Shown piece after piece: positions 1 to 7,627 of a DNA stretch of 64,000 bases. A program made the position numbers and the translations under genes. The stretch spans positions 372,001 to 436,000 of the forward strand of contig VGVQ01000001.1 of the NCBI GenBank assembly GCA_016874005.1, written 5' to 3'. Positions within the stretch are counted from its first letter, which is position 1. The number at the start of each line of letters is the position of its first letter. The notes under the pieces are model-generated. The model ran no database searches. It saw only the letters and a list, made by a program, of their open reading frames with translations, and had not been told where the DNA came from. The DNA is from Gemmatimonadota bacterium. GTDB taxonomy: Bacteria; Gemmatimonadota; Gemmatimonadetes; Gemmatimonadales; GWC2-71-9.

Positions 1-97
1 CGACTGGGTCACCCAGCAAGGTCGTGATGTCGCGAAACAGGATTCCCGGCTTGGGATGGTCAGGAATCGTTCGGATCAGCCGTTTGTAGTCGATCAC
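1..97 (-). CDS. apt: Adenine phosphoribosyltransferase, N-terminal fragment cut by window edge
   Basis: Only the first 32 codons lie in the window. The reading begins [20 protein letters not shown] and goes on to FRDITTLL, which matches the conserved start of adenine phosphoribosyltransferase (adenine plus PRPP to AMP). The start is a GTG at 95-97 that overlaps the stop of mtnP (TGA at 94-96) as GTGA, so the two genes are translationally coupled. The pairing makes sense: MtnP releases adenine from methylthioadenosine and Apt returns it to AMP. The short length is due to the window edge, not to a broken gene. Confidence 0.85.
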   Translation of the reverse strand, partial: MIDYKRLIRTIPDHPKPGILFRDITTLLGDPV

Positions 98-951
98 AGC
101 ACTCTTCCGGCAATGCTCCGGACTCGCGCAACCACCGCGGGATCGCGGGCTTCGGGAGCGGTCATGATGGCGGCATCGAGGGCCCGGTCGCAGCCATGCC
201 CACAGGCCGCGGGCCGATTCGAGAGGCGAGGCGCCAGCGCTCGGACCAGACGGCGGGCGGACTCGGCGTTGTGGTGAAGCACCCGGACCACCTCATCGAG
301 GGTGACATGGCCATGGGTCGGATGCCAACAGTCGTAGTCGGTGACCATGGCGACGGTGGCATAGCACAGTTCGGCTTCGCGGGCGAGCTTCGCTTCCGGC
401 ATGTTGGTCATCCCGATGACGCTCATGCCCCACGAACGGTAGAGAGCGGACTCCGCCTTGGTCGAGAATTGGGGCCCCTCCATCACCAGGTAGGCTCCCC
501 CCCGGACGAACGGCAGCTGGAGGGAACGGGCCTCCGCCTCGATCGCATCGCCGAGCCGGGCGCAAACCGGGTCCGCGACCGAAACGTGGGCGACCAGACC
601 GGTGGCGAAGAAGCTCTTGACCCGGGCGAAGGTCCGGTCGACGAACTGATCGACGATCACGAAGGTACCCGGGGGGAGATCCTCCCGGAGCGAGCCGACG
701 GCGGACAGCGAGACGATGTCGGTGACTCCAAGTTGCTTCAACGCCGCGATGTTGGCTCGAAAGTTCAGCTCGGTTGGAGGGATCCGGTGGCCCCGGCCAT
801 GCCGGGGCAAGAAGGCGACCTGCGCCCCAGCGAGGACCCCGACCAGGATCGCATCCGACGGACTGCCCCACGGCGTCGACACCTCGCGCCATTCGGCCCG
901 TTCGAGTCCATCGACCTGATAGATCCCGCTTCCACCGATGATTCCCAGCAC
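94..951 (-). CDS. mtnP: S-methyl-5'-thioadenosine phosphorylase
   Basis: This 285-residue cytoplasmic enzyme cleaves methylthioadenosine with phosphate to adenine and methylthioribose-1-phosphate, in methionine and polyamine salvage. The PNP/MTAP family signatures are in order: GGSGIY at residues 6-11, the phosphate-binding RHGRGH at 50-55, MEGPQFST near 160, GMTNMPEA near 185 and DYDCW near 210. Length is normal for the family. The start is a GTG preceded by GGAGA at 957-961, about six bases upstream. It overlaps apt by four bases. A purine nucleoside phosphorylase is the main alternative, but the MTNMPE region and the apt neighbour favour MTAP. Confidence 0.92.
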   Translation of the reverse strand: MLGIIGGSGIYQVDGLERAEWREVSTPWGSPSDAILVGVLAGAQVAFLPRHGRGHRIPPTELNFRANIAALKQLGVTDIVSLSAVGSLREDLPPGTFVIVDQFVDRTFARVKSFFATGLVAHVSVADPVCARLGDAIEAEARSLQLPFVRGGAYLVMEGPQFSTKAESALYRSWGMSVIGMTNMPEAKLAREAELCYATVAMVTDYDCWHPTHGHVTLDEVVRVLHHNAESARRLVRALAPRLSNRPAACGHGCDRALDAAIMTAPEARDPAVVARVRSIAGRVL

Positions 952-967
952 GACGGTCTCCGATGGC

Positions 968-996
968 TTGACAAGGGTTGGCTCGACCGGACAATT
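968..996 (+). promoter_or_regulatory. Sigma-70-like promoter for the cyclase-family gene
   Basis: TTGACA at 968-973 and GACAAT at 990-995 (16-base spacer; ACAATT at 991-996 gives 17) lie in the short divergent gap between mtnP and the plus-strand gene at 1031. The expected transcript start near 1003 leaves a leader of about 28 bases with GGAG at 1020-1023. Confidence 0.5.
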
Positions 997-1030
997 CTAA
1001 CGTTCAATCCCTCGAACTCGGAGCCCTCCC

Positions 1031-2005
1031 GTGCGACTGACCGTGGCCGCCCTCGTTCTCGTGGTCTGCGCTTGCCCCGTCGCTGGCCAGACTCGCCAGC
1101 AAGGCCCCTGGTGGCCTCACCCGATCTGGGGTGCCTCGGACCAGGCCGGCGGATCGAACTGGATCACCCCGGAGAAGATCCTCCAGGCGCTCCAACTGGT
1201 GAAGACCGGCCGGGTCATCGAACTCGGCCAGGTCTACGAGGCCGGGATGCCGTTGTTCGGGCAGCGGACCTTCAGCCTGACCATCCCCACCGCCGATTCC
1301 GGCGCCTTCGGCAGCAACCGGCTGGTCGGCAACGACGAATTCATCGTCGGCGAACTGGGCCAGGTAGGGACTCAATTCGACGGTCCGGGCCACATCGGCA
1401 CTCGGCTGACGATGGCTGACGGCACCACCCAGGACATCTACTACAACGGGGTGCCGTGGAGCGAGATGGCCGGCCGGTACGGCCTGGCCAAACTGGGGGT
1501 CGAGCACATCAAGCCCATCATCACCCGAGGCGTTCTCATCGACATCGCCGGGTACAAGGGTGTCCCGACACTGCCGGGCAACTACGAGGTCACTGTCGCC
1601 GACGTCCGCGGGGCTCTGGCGCGTCAGGGGCAAAGCGAGGCCGACCTCCGTCCCGGCGACGCGCTGTTCTTCAACTACGGGTGGTCCGCCCTGTGGCGGC
1701 GGCCCCGGGAATACGCCGCCTCTCAGCCCGGGATCGGCCTCGAAGTGGCTCGCTGGATCGTCGAACGGAAACCCGCGATGGTCGGGTCCGACTCGCCCGG
1801 GTTGGAGGTGACTCCCAATCCGAACCGGACGCTGGCCTACCCCGTTCACCAGGAGCTGATTACCAAGAACGGGATCTGGAATCAGGAGAACCTCCAATTC
1901 GAGGAACTCCTCGCGGAGCGCGCCTACCAGTTCCTCTTCGTGTTCACCCCGATCCGATTCAAAGGCGCGACCGGATCGCCCGGACGGCCGATCGCGATCC
2001 GCTAG
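1031..2005 (+). CDS. Secreted cyclase-family hydrolase (kynurenine-formamidase-like)
   Basis: A 324-residue protein of the cyclase / kynurenine formamidase metal hydrolase superfamily (PF04199 type). Residues 1-20 form a signal peptide ending AGQ. The family metal motif HxGTHxDxPxH is present in altered form as GTQFDGPGHIG near residue 117, so the first His positions are not canonical. The rest (PGDALFFNYGW, GSDSPGLEV) matches the long, exported branch of the family. The GTG start at 1031 has GGAG seven bases upstream. The gene ends convergently with the deacetylase, the two stops overlapping by four bases (2002-2005). The substrate is unknown; family members hydrolyse formamides, lactones or esters. 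Confidence 0.8.
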   Translation: MRLTVAALVLVVCACPVAGQTRQQGPWWPHPIWGASDQAGGSNWITPEKILQALQLVKTGRVIELGQVYEAGMPLFGQRTFSLTIPTADSGAFGSNRLVGNDEFIVGELGQVGTQFDGPGHIGTRLTMADGTTQDIYYNGVPWSEMAGRYGLAKLGVEHIKPIITRGVLIDIAGYKGVPTLPGNYEVTVADVRGALARQGQSEADLRPGDALFFNYGWSALWRRPREYAASQPGIGLEVARWIVERKPAMVGSDSPGLEVTPNPNRTLAYPVHQELITKNGIWNQENLQFEELLAERAYQFLFVFTPIRFKGATGSPGRPIAIR

Positions 2006-2982
2006 GGCGCGGCCTGGAGGAGCGGCCGGACGTGCTCGGCGGCCGCCCGGTGGGTACCGAACCAAACCCCGGGGCGGGCCCGGATGTAATCGATCAACGC
2101 CTCGAGCACCACGATCCGGGAGCGATGGCCGATTACGTGGGGATGCATGGTGAGCAGAAACATGCCGCCCTCGCGGTAGGCGACGTCAAACTCGTCCTTC
2201 CAGACCTGAAGCACGTCCCGCGGGGGGCTATAGCGATCGCCCTGGGGGTTGAACAGCGGGGCGTCGTCGAGAATCCACTCGACGGGTAGCTCGATCACCC
2301 CGGTCGGGGCGCCGTTGGCTTCGAGCTCGTAGGGCACGTCGTCGGCCATCAACGAACTCTCGTAGAGAAACCCGAGGTCCTTGACGATGGCCATCGTCGC
2401 CGGGCTCATGTTCCACGACGGCGCTCGGTACCCGACCGGGCGGCTCCCGGTGAGCCGGGTCAAGGTATCCACGGCCCGCTGCACCAGTTCCCGCTCGACG
2501 GCCGCCGGGACCGCCGTGTTGAGCTCGTGGATCCAGCCGTGGACGGCGAACTCGTGCCGGCCACTCGCCTTGATCTGGCCGGCCATCTCCGGGGACAGCA
2601 AGAGGCTCACGGCCGGAATGAAGAAGGTGGCCGGAATCCCCCGACCATCCAGCACCTCCAGGACCCGTCCGAGACCGACCCTGGCTCCGTACTGACCCTG
2701 AGACAGTGCCCCGACGGTCGGCTCGCCGAAACGAAGCGGAATGGTCTCGTTGTCGACATCGAACGAGAGGAGTACAGCGACCTTGGCCCCACCGGGCCAG
2801 GAGGCCGGCTTGAGCCGCTTCCCCGCCCGAACGGCGCCCACCACCTGACGAACCGAGTCGAGCGACCACTCCCAACCCTGCTTGACGGCCGCCGTCCGAG
2901 CAATCGACTGGTCGCTGCCCCCGCCGGCGCACGCCGCGCTCAAGACGAGCAACGCCGGAAGCCCGCGGCGGCGGGAGGTCAG
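2002..2982 (-). CDS. Polysaccharide deacetylase family lipoprotein
   Basis: NodB-fold deacetylase. The order seen is SFDVDNE near residue 55 (catalytic and metal Asp), VHGWIHE (metal His, HxxxH type), GYRAPSWNMS, and a final MHPHVIGHRSR. This layout is typical of PuuE/PgdA-like enzymes with a C-terminal LTMHP. The N-terminus is LPALLVLSAACAGGGS, a plausible but imperfect lipobox, so an envelope location is likely. The start is uncertain: I chose CTG at 2980-2982, which overlaps the stop of the small ORF upstream (CTGA) and has GGAG seven bases before it. The longer frame to 3174 would run through a terminator hairpin and has no leader-like sequence. Function is probably de-N- or de-O-acetylation of cell-wall or imported glycans. 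Confidence 0.8.
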   Translation of the reverse strand: MTSRRRGLPALLVLSAACAGGGSDQSIARTAAVKQGWEWSLDSVRQVVGAVRAGKRLKPASWPGGAKVAVLLSFDVDNETIPLRFGEPTVGALSQGQYGARVGLGRVLEVLDGRGIPATFFIPAVSLLLSPEMAGQIKASGRHEFAVHGWIHELNTAVPAAVERELVQRAVDTLTRLTGSRPVGYRAPSWNMSPATMAIVKDLGFLYESSLMADDVPYELEANGAPTGVIELPVEWILDDAPLFNPQGDRYSPPRDVLQVWKDEFDVAYREGGMFLLTMHPHVIGHRSRIVVLEALIDYIRARPGVWFGTHRAAAEHVRPLLQAAP

Positions 2983-3089
2983 GGCCGGCTCCGCATGATC
3001 ATTACGAACAGTTGGGTCAGGAGATACAGTGCCAGCAGCGGCAACAGAGCTCGAGCGAGCGGAGCGGATTCTCTTCGACGCGGGGGCAC
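2979..3089 (-). CDS. Possible small one-helix membrane protein
   Basis: A 36-codon frame from a GTG at 3087-3089 ends in TGA at 2979-2981, overlapping the deacetylase start. It has a basic front (PPRRRESAPLARA) and one strongly hydrophobic stretch (LLPLLALYLLTQLFVMIM), ending RSRP. The composition is what a single-pass membrane peptide would show, and the frame sits between the Hsp20 terminator and the deacetylase with coupled translation. There is no good Shine-Dalgarno, so it could also be an untranslated leader. I recognise no family. Confidence 0.35.
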   Translation of the reverse strand: MPPRRRESAPLARALLPLLALYLLTQLFVMIMRSRP

Positions 3090-3139
3090 CGGGAGAAGTT
3101 ACTTCCCAACGACGGCGGCGGAAGGAGGCCAGCAATGAA

Positions 3140-3163
3140 GAGGGGCCGATCGCTCGGCCCCTC
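3140..3163 (-). terminator. Terminator hairpin after hsp20
   Basis: A perfect 10-base inverted repeat (GAGGGGCCGA / TCGGCCCCTC) with a four-base loop lies 22 bases past the hsp20 stop. On the minus strand it is followed by TTCATTGC, a poor U-tract. It separates hsp20 from the deacetylase unit. Confidence 0.6.
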
Positions 3164-3185
3164 CGGGTTCCCAACCGCGCCGCTG

Positions 3186-3593
3186 TTACCCCGCGACCGG
3201 AATCGACCGAGGCTTCGCGACGGGCTTCTTGAGCAGCCGCACCGAGAGCACCCCATCGACCAGCTTGGCCGCGATCGACTCGCGATCGACCGTATCCGGG
3301 ACCGTAAAGGCTCGCCGGAAGGCGCCGAACCGTCGCTCGACGCGATGAAGCCGATCGGTCTGATCGGTCGTCTCCTGCTTCTTCTCACCGGTGATGACGA
3401 GACGTCCGCCGTCGAGGTCGACCTGCACCTCGCTGGCCTTGACGCCCGGCAATTCCAACTCGATGGTGTAGCCGGCTTCGTCCTCCGAGACATCGGCCAG
3501 CGGGGCCGCCGCGGTCGGCGCGACACCGAACCAAGGGTCCTGAGCCAGCCAACGGGCGATCTGCGCGGGACGACTATTCCAGTGCACCAACAT
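3186..3593 (-). CDS. Hsp20/alpha-crystallin small heat shock protein
   Basis: A 135-residue ATP-independent holdase chaperone that keeps unfolding proteins soluble. The alpha-crystallin domain occupies about residues 33-130: VSEDEAGYTIELELPGV, the strand DLDGGRLVITGEKK, FRRAFTVPDTVD, and the hallmark A-x-x-x-(D/N)-GVL-x-V as AKLVDGVLSVRL. A short basic PVAKPRSIPVAG tail follows. The ATG at 3591-3593 is chosen because GAGGAGAGG lies directly upstream; a longer frame to 3674 has no ribosome site. No CIRCE or clear heat-shock sigma promoter was seen. Confidence 0.92.
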   Translation of the reverse strand: MLVHWNSRPAQIARWLAQDPWFGVAPTAAAPLADVSEDEAGYTIELELPGVKASEVQVDLDGGRLVITGEKKQETTDQTDRLHRVERRFGAFRRAFTVPDTVDRESIAAKLVDGVLSVRLLKKPVAKPRSIPVAG

Positions 3594-3690
3594 TTTCCTC
3601 TCCTCCGCTGACGGTGTTTTGAGTGTCGAGTACGGCCACCTAACGCCGTTCTCGTTGCTCGTCACCGGAGGCATCCGTCGTGCCCGTCGC

Positions 3691-3752
3691 CATCGGCCAC
3701 TTTGACCGGCCTTCGACCTGGCCCAGTCGCGGGTCGGTCAATTTGGCCGATG
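3691..3752. repeat. Long imperfect inverted repeat between hsp20 and the persulfide dioxygenase
   Basis: Arms at 3691-3711 (starting CATCGGCCACTTTGACC) and 3732-3752 (ending TTGGCCGATG) pair at 18 of 21 positions around a 20-base loop. The dyad starts four bases past the stop of the minus-strand CstB-like gene. No U-run follows on either strand. It could end transcription, protect the mRNA end, or be a binding site in the hsp20 upstream region. Confidence 0.5.
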
Positions 3753-3755
3753 CCC

Positions 3756-5174
3756 TCAACGGGCGATCGGGCCACCCGCCGCCACCCAGGCAGAAAAGCC
3801 GCCCTCGAGGTTGGAGACGTCTCGGTGTCCGGCCCGCTTGAGTACGCTCGCGGCGATCGCCGAGCGCCCCCCGCCCTGGCAGTGCACCACGATCGCCCGA
3901 TCTCTCGGAACCTCGCCGAGGCGGTCCATCAATTCGGGCAACGGGATCAGCGAGGCACCGGCGATGTGGCCTGTGTCCCATTCAGACCGGTTGCGGACAT
4001 CGATGAGCATCGGGGCGCCATTCCCCCGCCGGAGATCGCCGACGGCCAGCTGCGCGGTGGTCCCCAGGACCCGGCCGGCCCGCGTCCACGCCGTGGCGGC
4101 CTCCGGGGCGATCACTCCACCGACCCGATCGAAGCCGATCGACGCGAGCGCGATCTGCAGCTGGCGGGCGAAGTCGGACCCGCCGTCGAGGGCGATGAAC
4201 CACAGATCGGTGTCGTACGGCAGCAGCGACCCGGCATAGCTCACGAAGTTCTTCGAGAACGGGATGTTGACGGTACCGGGGATGAACCCGGTCGCGTATT
4301 CGACCGTCGGGCGGCAATCGACGACCAGGGCACCGCCATCGATCAGCCCGACGACCCGGTCCGCCGCCAGCCGGGCCGGGGCGGCGACCGGACCCAGGAT
4401 CGGTGGGCCGTCCCGGTTTACCACCTTCATTCGGCCGAAATACTTCGGCGGTTCCGGCTGGCCAGCCAGCACCTGCCTAACGAACTCCCCTTCCGACGTC
4501 GCCCCGAAGGCCCAACTCACCCGCTTTTCGTAGCCCACCGTGCTGGTCGGCACCGCCCCGAGGCCCTTCCCGCAGGCCGAGCCAGCTCCGTGACCCGGCC
4601 ACACCTGAAGGTGATCGGGCAAGGTCCGAAACCACGCCAGGCTGCGCCACAGTTGTCGCGCCCCGATCTCCGCCGTGTCGGCCACCCGCGCGGCCTTCTC
4701 GAGGAGGTCGGGTCGGCCCACGTCGCCGACGAACACGAAGTCGCCCGTCACGACCCCCATCGGTTCATCGGAGGCGGCACCGTCGGTCACCAGGAAGACC
4801 AGGTGCTCCGGAGTATGGCCCGGGGTGTGAACGGCGGTGATCCGAACGTTGCCAACAGCGATTCGATCTCCGTCCTGGAGCAACACGACGGAGGGCTCGC
4901 CGCGAAACCCGTACTGCCATTCGGCGGGCCCGCAGGCCGACAGGTATTGAGTCGCTCCTGTTGCGGCAGCCAACTCGCGAAGCCCGGACAGGAAGTCGGC
5001 GTGAATGTGGGTCTCGGTCACCGCCCGAATGCGGAGCCCCTCGGCGGCCGCGACCTCGAGGTACGGTGTCACCTCGCGGGCCGGGTCGATTACGATCGCG
5101 TCACCGTTGGCTTGGCATCCGATCAAGTAACTCGCCTGGGCCAAGCGTTCATCGTAGAATCGCCGAAAGTACAT
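3756..5174 (-). CDS. Persulfide dioxygenase-rhodanese fusion (CstB-like)
   Basis: A 472-residue fusion. Residues about 1-240 are a metallo-beta-lactamase-fold persulfide dioxygenase: THIHADFLSG, HTPGHTPEH, GDFVFVGDVGRPDL, and WPGHGAGSACG, all typical of ETHE1/CstB. Then come two rhodanese domains: about 265-350 (VDCRPTVEYATGFIPG, no active-site Cys in its loop) and about 370-470 with the active-site loop VVHCQGGGRS. This MBL, pseudo-rhodanese, rhodanese order is that of CstB, which oxidises low-molecular-weight persulfides and makes thiosulfate. It starts seven bases after the stop of the TauE-type exporter, so both are one operon for sulfide or persulfide detoxification. The ATG at 5172-5174 begins MYFRRFYDERLAQ, the usual family start. 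Confidence 0.9.
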   Translation of the reverse strand: MYFRRFYDERLAQASYLIGCQANGDAIVIDPAREVTPYLEVAAAEGLRIRAVTETHIHADFLSGLRELAAATGATQYLSACGPAEWQYGFRGEPSVVLLQDGDRIAVGNVRITAVHTPGHTPEHLVFLVTDGAASDEPMGVVTGDFVFVGDVGRPDLLEKAARVADTAEIGARQLWRSLAWFRTLPDHLQVWPGHGAGSACGKGLGAVPTSTVGYEKRVSWAFGATSEGEFVRQVLAGQPEPPKYFGRMKVVNRDGPPILGPVAAPARLAADRVVGLIDGGALVVDCRPTVEYATGFIPGTVNIPFSKNFVSYAGSLLPYDTDLWFIALDGGSDFARQLQIALASIGFDRVGGVIAPEAATAWTRAGRVLGTTAQLAVGDLRRGNGAPMLIDVRNRSEWDTGHIAGASLIPLPELMDRLGEVPRDRAIVVHCQGGGRSAIAASVLKRAGHRDVSNLEGGFSAWVAAGGPIAR

Positions 5175-5181
5175 GAGACAC

Positions 5182-5991
5182 TCAACGTGGTTTGAGGAGG
5201 ACGAAAACGCCCATCGCCACCAGCAATAACGCAAAGCCCCGGCGAAGCTTGTCGGCCGGTACCACGGCCACCAGCCGACTCCCGAGCTGAACTCCGACCA
5301 CGGCCAATCCGGTGAAGACGGTCGCCGCTACCCAGTCGAGCTCGAGGTGGCCGAGGTAGCTCGCCAGTCCCGCCGCGCAACTCATCACGATGAGGGCGAG
5401 ACTGGTGCCCACCGCCCGTTTCATCGTGACCCCCCCGAGCAGAACGAGGGCCGGGACGTAAAGAAACCCGCCCCCGACCCCGACCAGACCCGTGAGTGTC
5501 CCGACCGCCGCGCCCAAGGCCGCCAACACCGGCAGCGGACGAGCTGGCCGAGCGATTTCGGCCGACCCCCTGGCCCAAATCGGCCCCAGGTACATCGAGA
5601 CGGCAGCCGCGATCATCAGCACCGCGAAGACCATCAGCTGGAAGCGACTCGACACCTGCAAGGCGAGCTTGGCCCCCAGGAAAGCACCGAGGAGAGCCGT
5701 CGGACCGAAGGCGGCCGCCGCCGACCACTGGACCGTTCCGGCTCGATGGTGGGCAGCCACCCCGAACCCGCTGGTCACGCCGACCACGACCAAGCTGAGC
5801 GGAACCGCGATCTTCATGGAGTATCCCAGCACGTAGACCAACACGGGCACCGTGAGAATCGACCCGCCGCCACCGAGTAGGCCGAGTGCCAGCCCGATCA
5901 CCAGGGCCAAGCCGTAGCCGATGGCGGCCGTTGCCGACAGCGGGCCCAAGGCTCCGGCCGGCAGCAGGGGCGGATTCGGCGGTATTTCCAT
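5182..5991 (-). CDS. TauE/SafE family sulfite/anion exporter
   Basis: A 269-residue inner-membrane protein with about eight hydrophobic helices in two halves. Family signatures are the glycine-rich GLLGGGGSILTVPVLVYVLG near residue 37 and the second-half repeat GLVGVGGGFLYVPALVLLGG near 170. Members export sulfite, sulfoacetate or related anions. The next gene downstream oxidises persulfide to sulfite, so sulfite efflux is a reasonable role. The start codon overlaps the CATG palindrome at 5989-5992, divergent from the prolyl-tRNA editing gene. TAGATT lies nine bases before the ATG. Confidence 0.88.
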   Translation of the reverse strand: MEIPPNPPLLPAGALGPLSATAAIGYGLALVIGLALGLLGGGGSILTVPVLVYVLGYSMKIAVPLSLVVVGVTSGFGVAAHHRAGTVQWSAAAAFGPTALLGAFLGAKLALQVSSRFQLMVFAVLMIAAAVSMYLGPIWARGSAEIARPARPLPVLAALGAAVGTLTGLVGVGGGFLYVPALVLLGGVTMKRAVGTSLALIVMSCAAGLASYLGHLELDWVAATVFTGLAVVGVQLGSRLVAVVPADKLRRGFALLLVAMGVFVLLKPR

Positions 5992-6013
5992 GGCAACGGC
6001 AATCTACCTGGAT

Positions 6014-6019
6014 TATCAT
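6014..6019 (+). promoter_or_regulatory. TANNNT hexamer six bases before an ATG (leaderless -10)
   Basis: TATCAT with a six-base gap to the ATG at 6026. There is no Shine-Dalgarno in front of that ATG, which supports it as both the start codon and the transcript 5' end. Confidence 0.4.
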
Positions 6020-6025
6020 GGCTCG

Positions 6026-6547
6026 ATGATCGGCGAATCGGCCTTGCTCGGAGAGCTCGACCGGCTCGGGGTGAGCTATCGGCGCTTCGAACATCCGGCG
6101 GTCTTCACCTGCGACGAGGCGGATCGAGCGGTTCCCGACACCGTCGGCGGAGCCCACACCAAGAACCTGTTTCTTCGAGACGCCAAAGGGCGGCGCCACT
6201 GGCTCTTGGTCACCAGTTGTGCCAAAGCCGTGGACCTGTCGGCGCTGTCCGGGATGCTCGACAGCGGCAAGTTGGGCTTCGCTTCCCCGGACCGGCTGGC
6301 GAGGTACTTGGGTGTCACCCCTGGGGCAGTGACGGTGCTCGGCCTCGTCAACGATGCCGAACGGGCCGTGGAACTCCTCGTGGATCGTGAGGTATGGGAC
6401 GCTCCGGCCTGGCGGTGTCATCCCTTGGTGAACACCGCCACCCTGGTGATCGATCGGGCTGCCGTCGAGCGCTTCCTCGAGGCAACTGGCCATCGGCCTC
6501 GAGTCGTCGACGTTCGGGCGAGAGCGCCAGGAAGCCCGGGCGGCTAA
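6026..6547 (+). CDS. Prolyl-tRNA deacylase-type editing protein (YbaK/ProX family)
   Basis: A 173-residue free-standing editing domain of the INS/YbaK superfamily. It resembles the PrdX/ProXp-ala branch, which hydrolyses Ala-tRNA(Pro). The features of that branch are present: HPAVFTCDEA near residue 22, GGAHTKNLFLRD near 41 (catalytic Lys in TKNLFL), LGVTPGAVTVLGLVND near 97, and HPLVNTATLVI near 132. I start at the ATG at 6026 because homologues begin just before the ELDRLGVSYRRFEH segment. An earlier in-frame ATG at 5990 would add 12 residues that look unlike the family. Confidence 0.85.
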   Translation: MIGESALLGELDRLGVSYRRFEHPAVFTCDEADRAVPDTVGGAHTKNLFLRDAKGRRHWLLVTSCAKAVDLSALSGMLDSGKLGFASPDRLARYLGVTPGAVTVLGLVNDAERAVELLVDREVWDAPAWRCHPLVNTATLVIDRAAVERFLEATGHRPRVVDVRARAPGSPGG

Positions 6548-6579
6548 GGACCGTTCCAGCAGCCGTCAGGCATCGCGGC

Positions 6580-7035
6580 CTAACGGGCCAGGGCCAGGCA
6601 CTCGATCTCCACCCGGGCATTGGCCACCAGACCGGCGACCGCCACGGTGGACCGAGTCGGTGGGTCCTTGGGGAAGAAGGTGCGATACACTTCGTTCATC
6701 TGGCCGAACTCGGCGATGTCCGCCAGGAACACGGTGCACTTCACCACCCGGTCCATCGAGCTGCCAGCCGCTTCGACAACCCGCTTGATGTTCTCCAGGG
6801 TCGCCTGGGTTTCCGGCTTGATCCCACCAGGGGCCAATCCCCGTCCGCCGGGGATGAAGCCGAGTTGTCCCGAGAGGTAGAGCATGTCGCCGACCCGAAT
6901 CGCGGCGGACAGCACCGGATTGGTGGCCCCCGGGATCGAAACCACCTCCTTGGTGACCTGGGCCGCCAGGGTGCCCTTTCCGAGTCCCAGACCGCACGTC
7001 AGACCGAGCGCCATCCCCGCCAACCGTCGAACCAT
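6580..7035 (-). CDS. Exported RidA/YjgF-family protein
   Basis: A 152-residue protein. Residues 1-26 are a signal peptide (MVRRLAGMALGLTCGLGLG ... AAQ), then a chorismate-mutase-like RidA fold: NPVLSAAIRVGDMLYLSGQLG, ETQATLENIKRVVEAAG, VKCTVFLADIAEFGQMNEVY and a final VEIECLALAR. Classical RidA deaminates enamine and imine intermediates in the cytoplasm through an Arg in the CTVFL/R region. That Arg is not seen in the usual spot near the C-terminus (RVEIEC is kept), so activity is uncertain. Export is also unusual. The ATG at 7033-7035 has GGAGG four bases upstream. The stop lies inside a CCTAACG heptamer. Confidence 0.8.
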   Translation of the reverse strand: MVRRLAGMALGLTCGLGLGKGTLAAQVTKEVVSIPGATNPVLSAAIRVGDMLYLSGQLGFIPGGRGLAPGGIKPETQATLENIKRVVEAAGSSMDRVVKCTVFLADIAEFGQMNEVYRTFFPKDPPTRSTVAVAGLVANARVEIECLALAR

Positions 7036-7132
7036 GATGCCTCCGAATTGAGAGTCCCAGAACGTTGTCCATCCTACCCCGACGGCGGGCGGATCGCGAG
7101 GTCCCATTGACTTCGCCGTCGGAGGGCGGAAT

Positions 7133-7627
7133 TTGCAGGCCATGCCAAGCCCTCGTGATCGCCTCGCTCGCCGCTGGAGACGCCTGGGAGGCTCGGCCCT
7201 CGGTCGGCGGATATTCGCCCTGGGACTCCGGCTCGCCGTTCCCTACAGCGGAGCATTGGGCGCCCAGGTGGTGCAGCTCGAACCCGGTTTCTGCCGCGCC
7301 ACGCTGGGCGACCGCCGCGGGGTCCGGAATCACCTCGACTCCGTTCACGCCGTCGCGCTGATCAACCTTGGAGAACTGACCAGCGGTCTGGCGATGACCA
7401 TGGCGCTGCCGGACGAGGTGCGGGGCATCGTCACGGCGCTCGGGGCGACCTACCACAAGAAAGCGCGCGGCACCCTGACCGCCAAGTCGACCGTCGTCAT
7501 TCCGGCCGTTGGCGAGGCCGGGGCGGACGTCTCGGTCGCCGCGGTGATCACCGATGCCTCCGGCGAGATGGTCTGTCGAGTGGAAGCGGTTTGGCGCCTC
7601 GAGCGGCGGGCCCAACGGCAACGATGA
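7133..7627 (+). CDS. Hotdog-fold DUF4442-type protein (thioesterase-like)
   Basis: A 164-residue protein with the single hotdog domain of the DUF4442 / PaaI-like group: PYSGALGAQVVQLEPGFCRATL, then RNHLDSVHAVALINLGELTSGLAM, the helix and loop where acyl-CoA thioesterases carry their acidic or Asn residue, and ARGTLTAKSTVVIP in the late sheet. It probably binds or cleaves an acyl thioester. The TTG at 7133 has GGAGG seven bases upstream; the ATG at 7142 would be 16 away, so TTG is preferred. Its stop overlaps the next start as ATGA, coupling it to the nitronate monooxygenase. Confidence 0.75.
   Translation: MQAMPSPRDRLARRWRRLGGSALGRRIFALGLRLAVPYSGALGAQVVQLEPGFCRATLGDRRGVRNHLDSVHAVALINLGELTSGLAMTMALPDEVRGIVTALGATYHKKARGTLTAKSTVVIPAVGEAGADVSVAAVITDASGEMVCRVEAVWRLERRAQRQR

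Noticed and set aside
3090-3174. Extended N-terminus of the deacetylase up to 3174
   Set aside because: The added segment has no leader or domain character and would place the hsp20 terminator hairpin within a few bases of the start codon.
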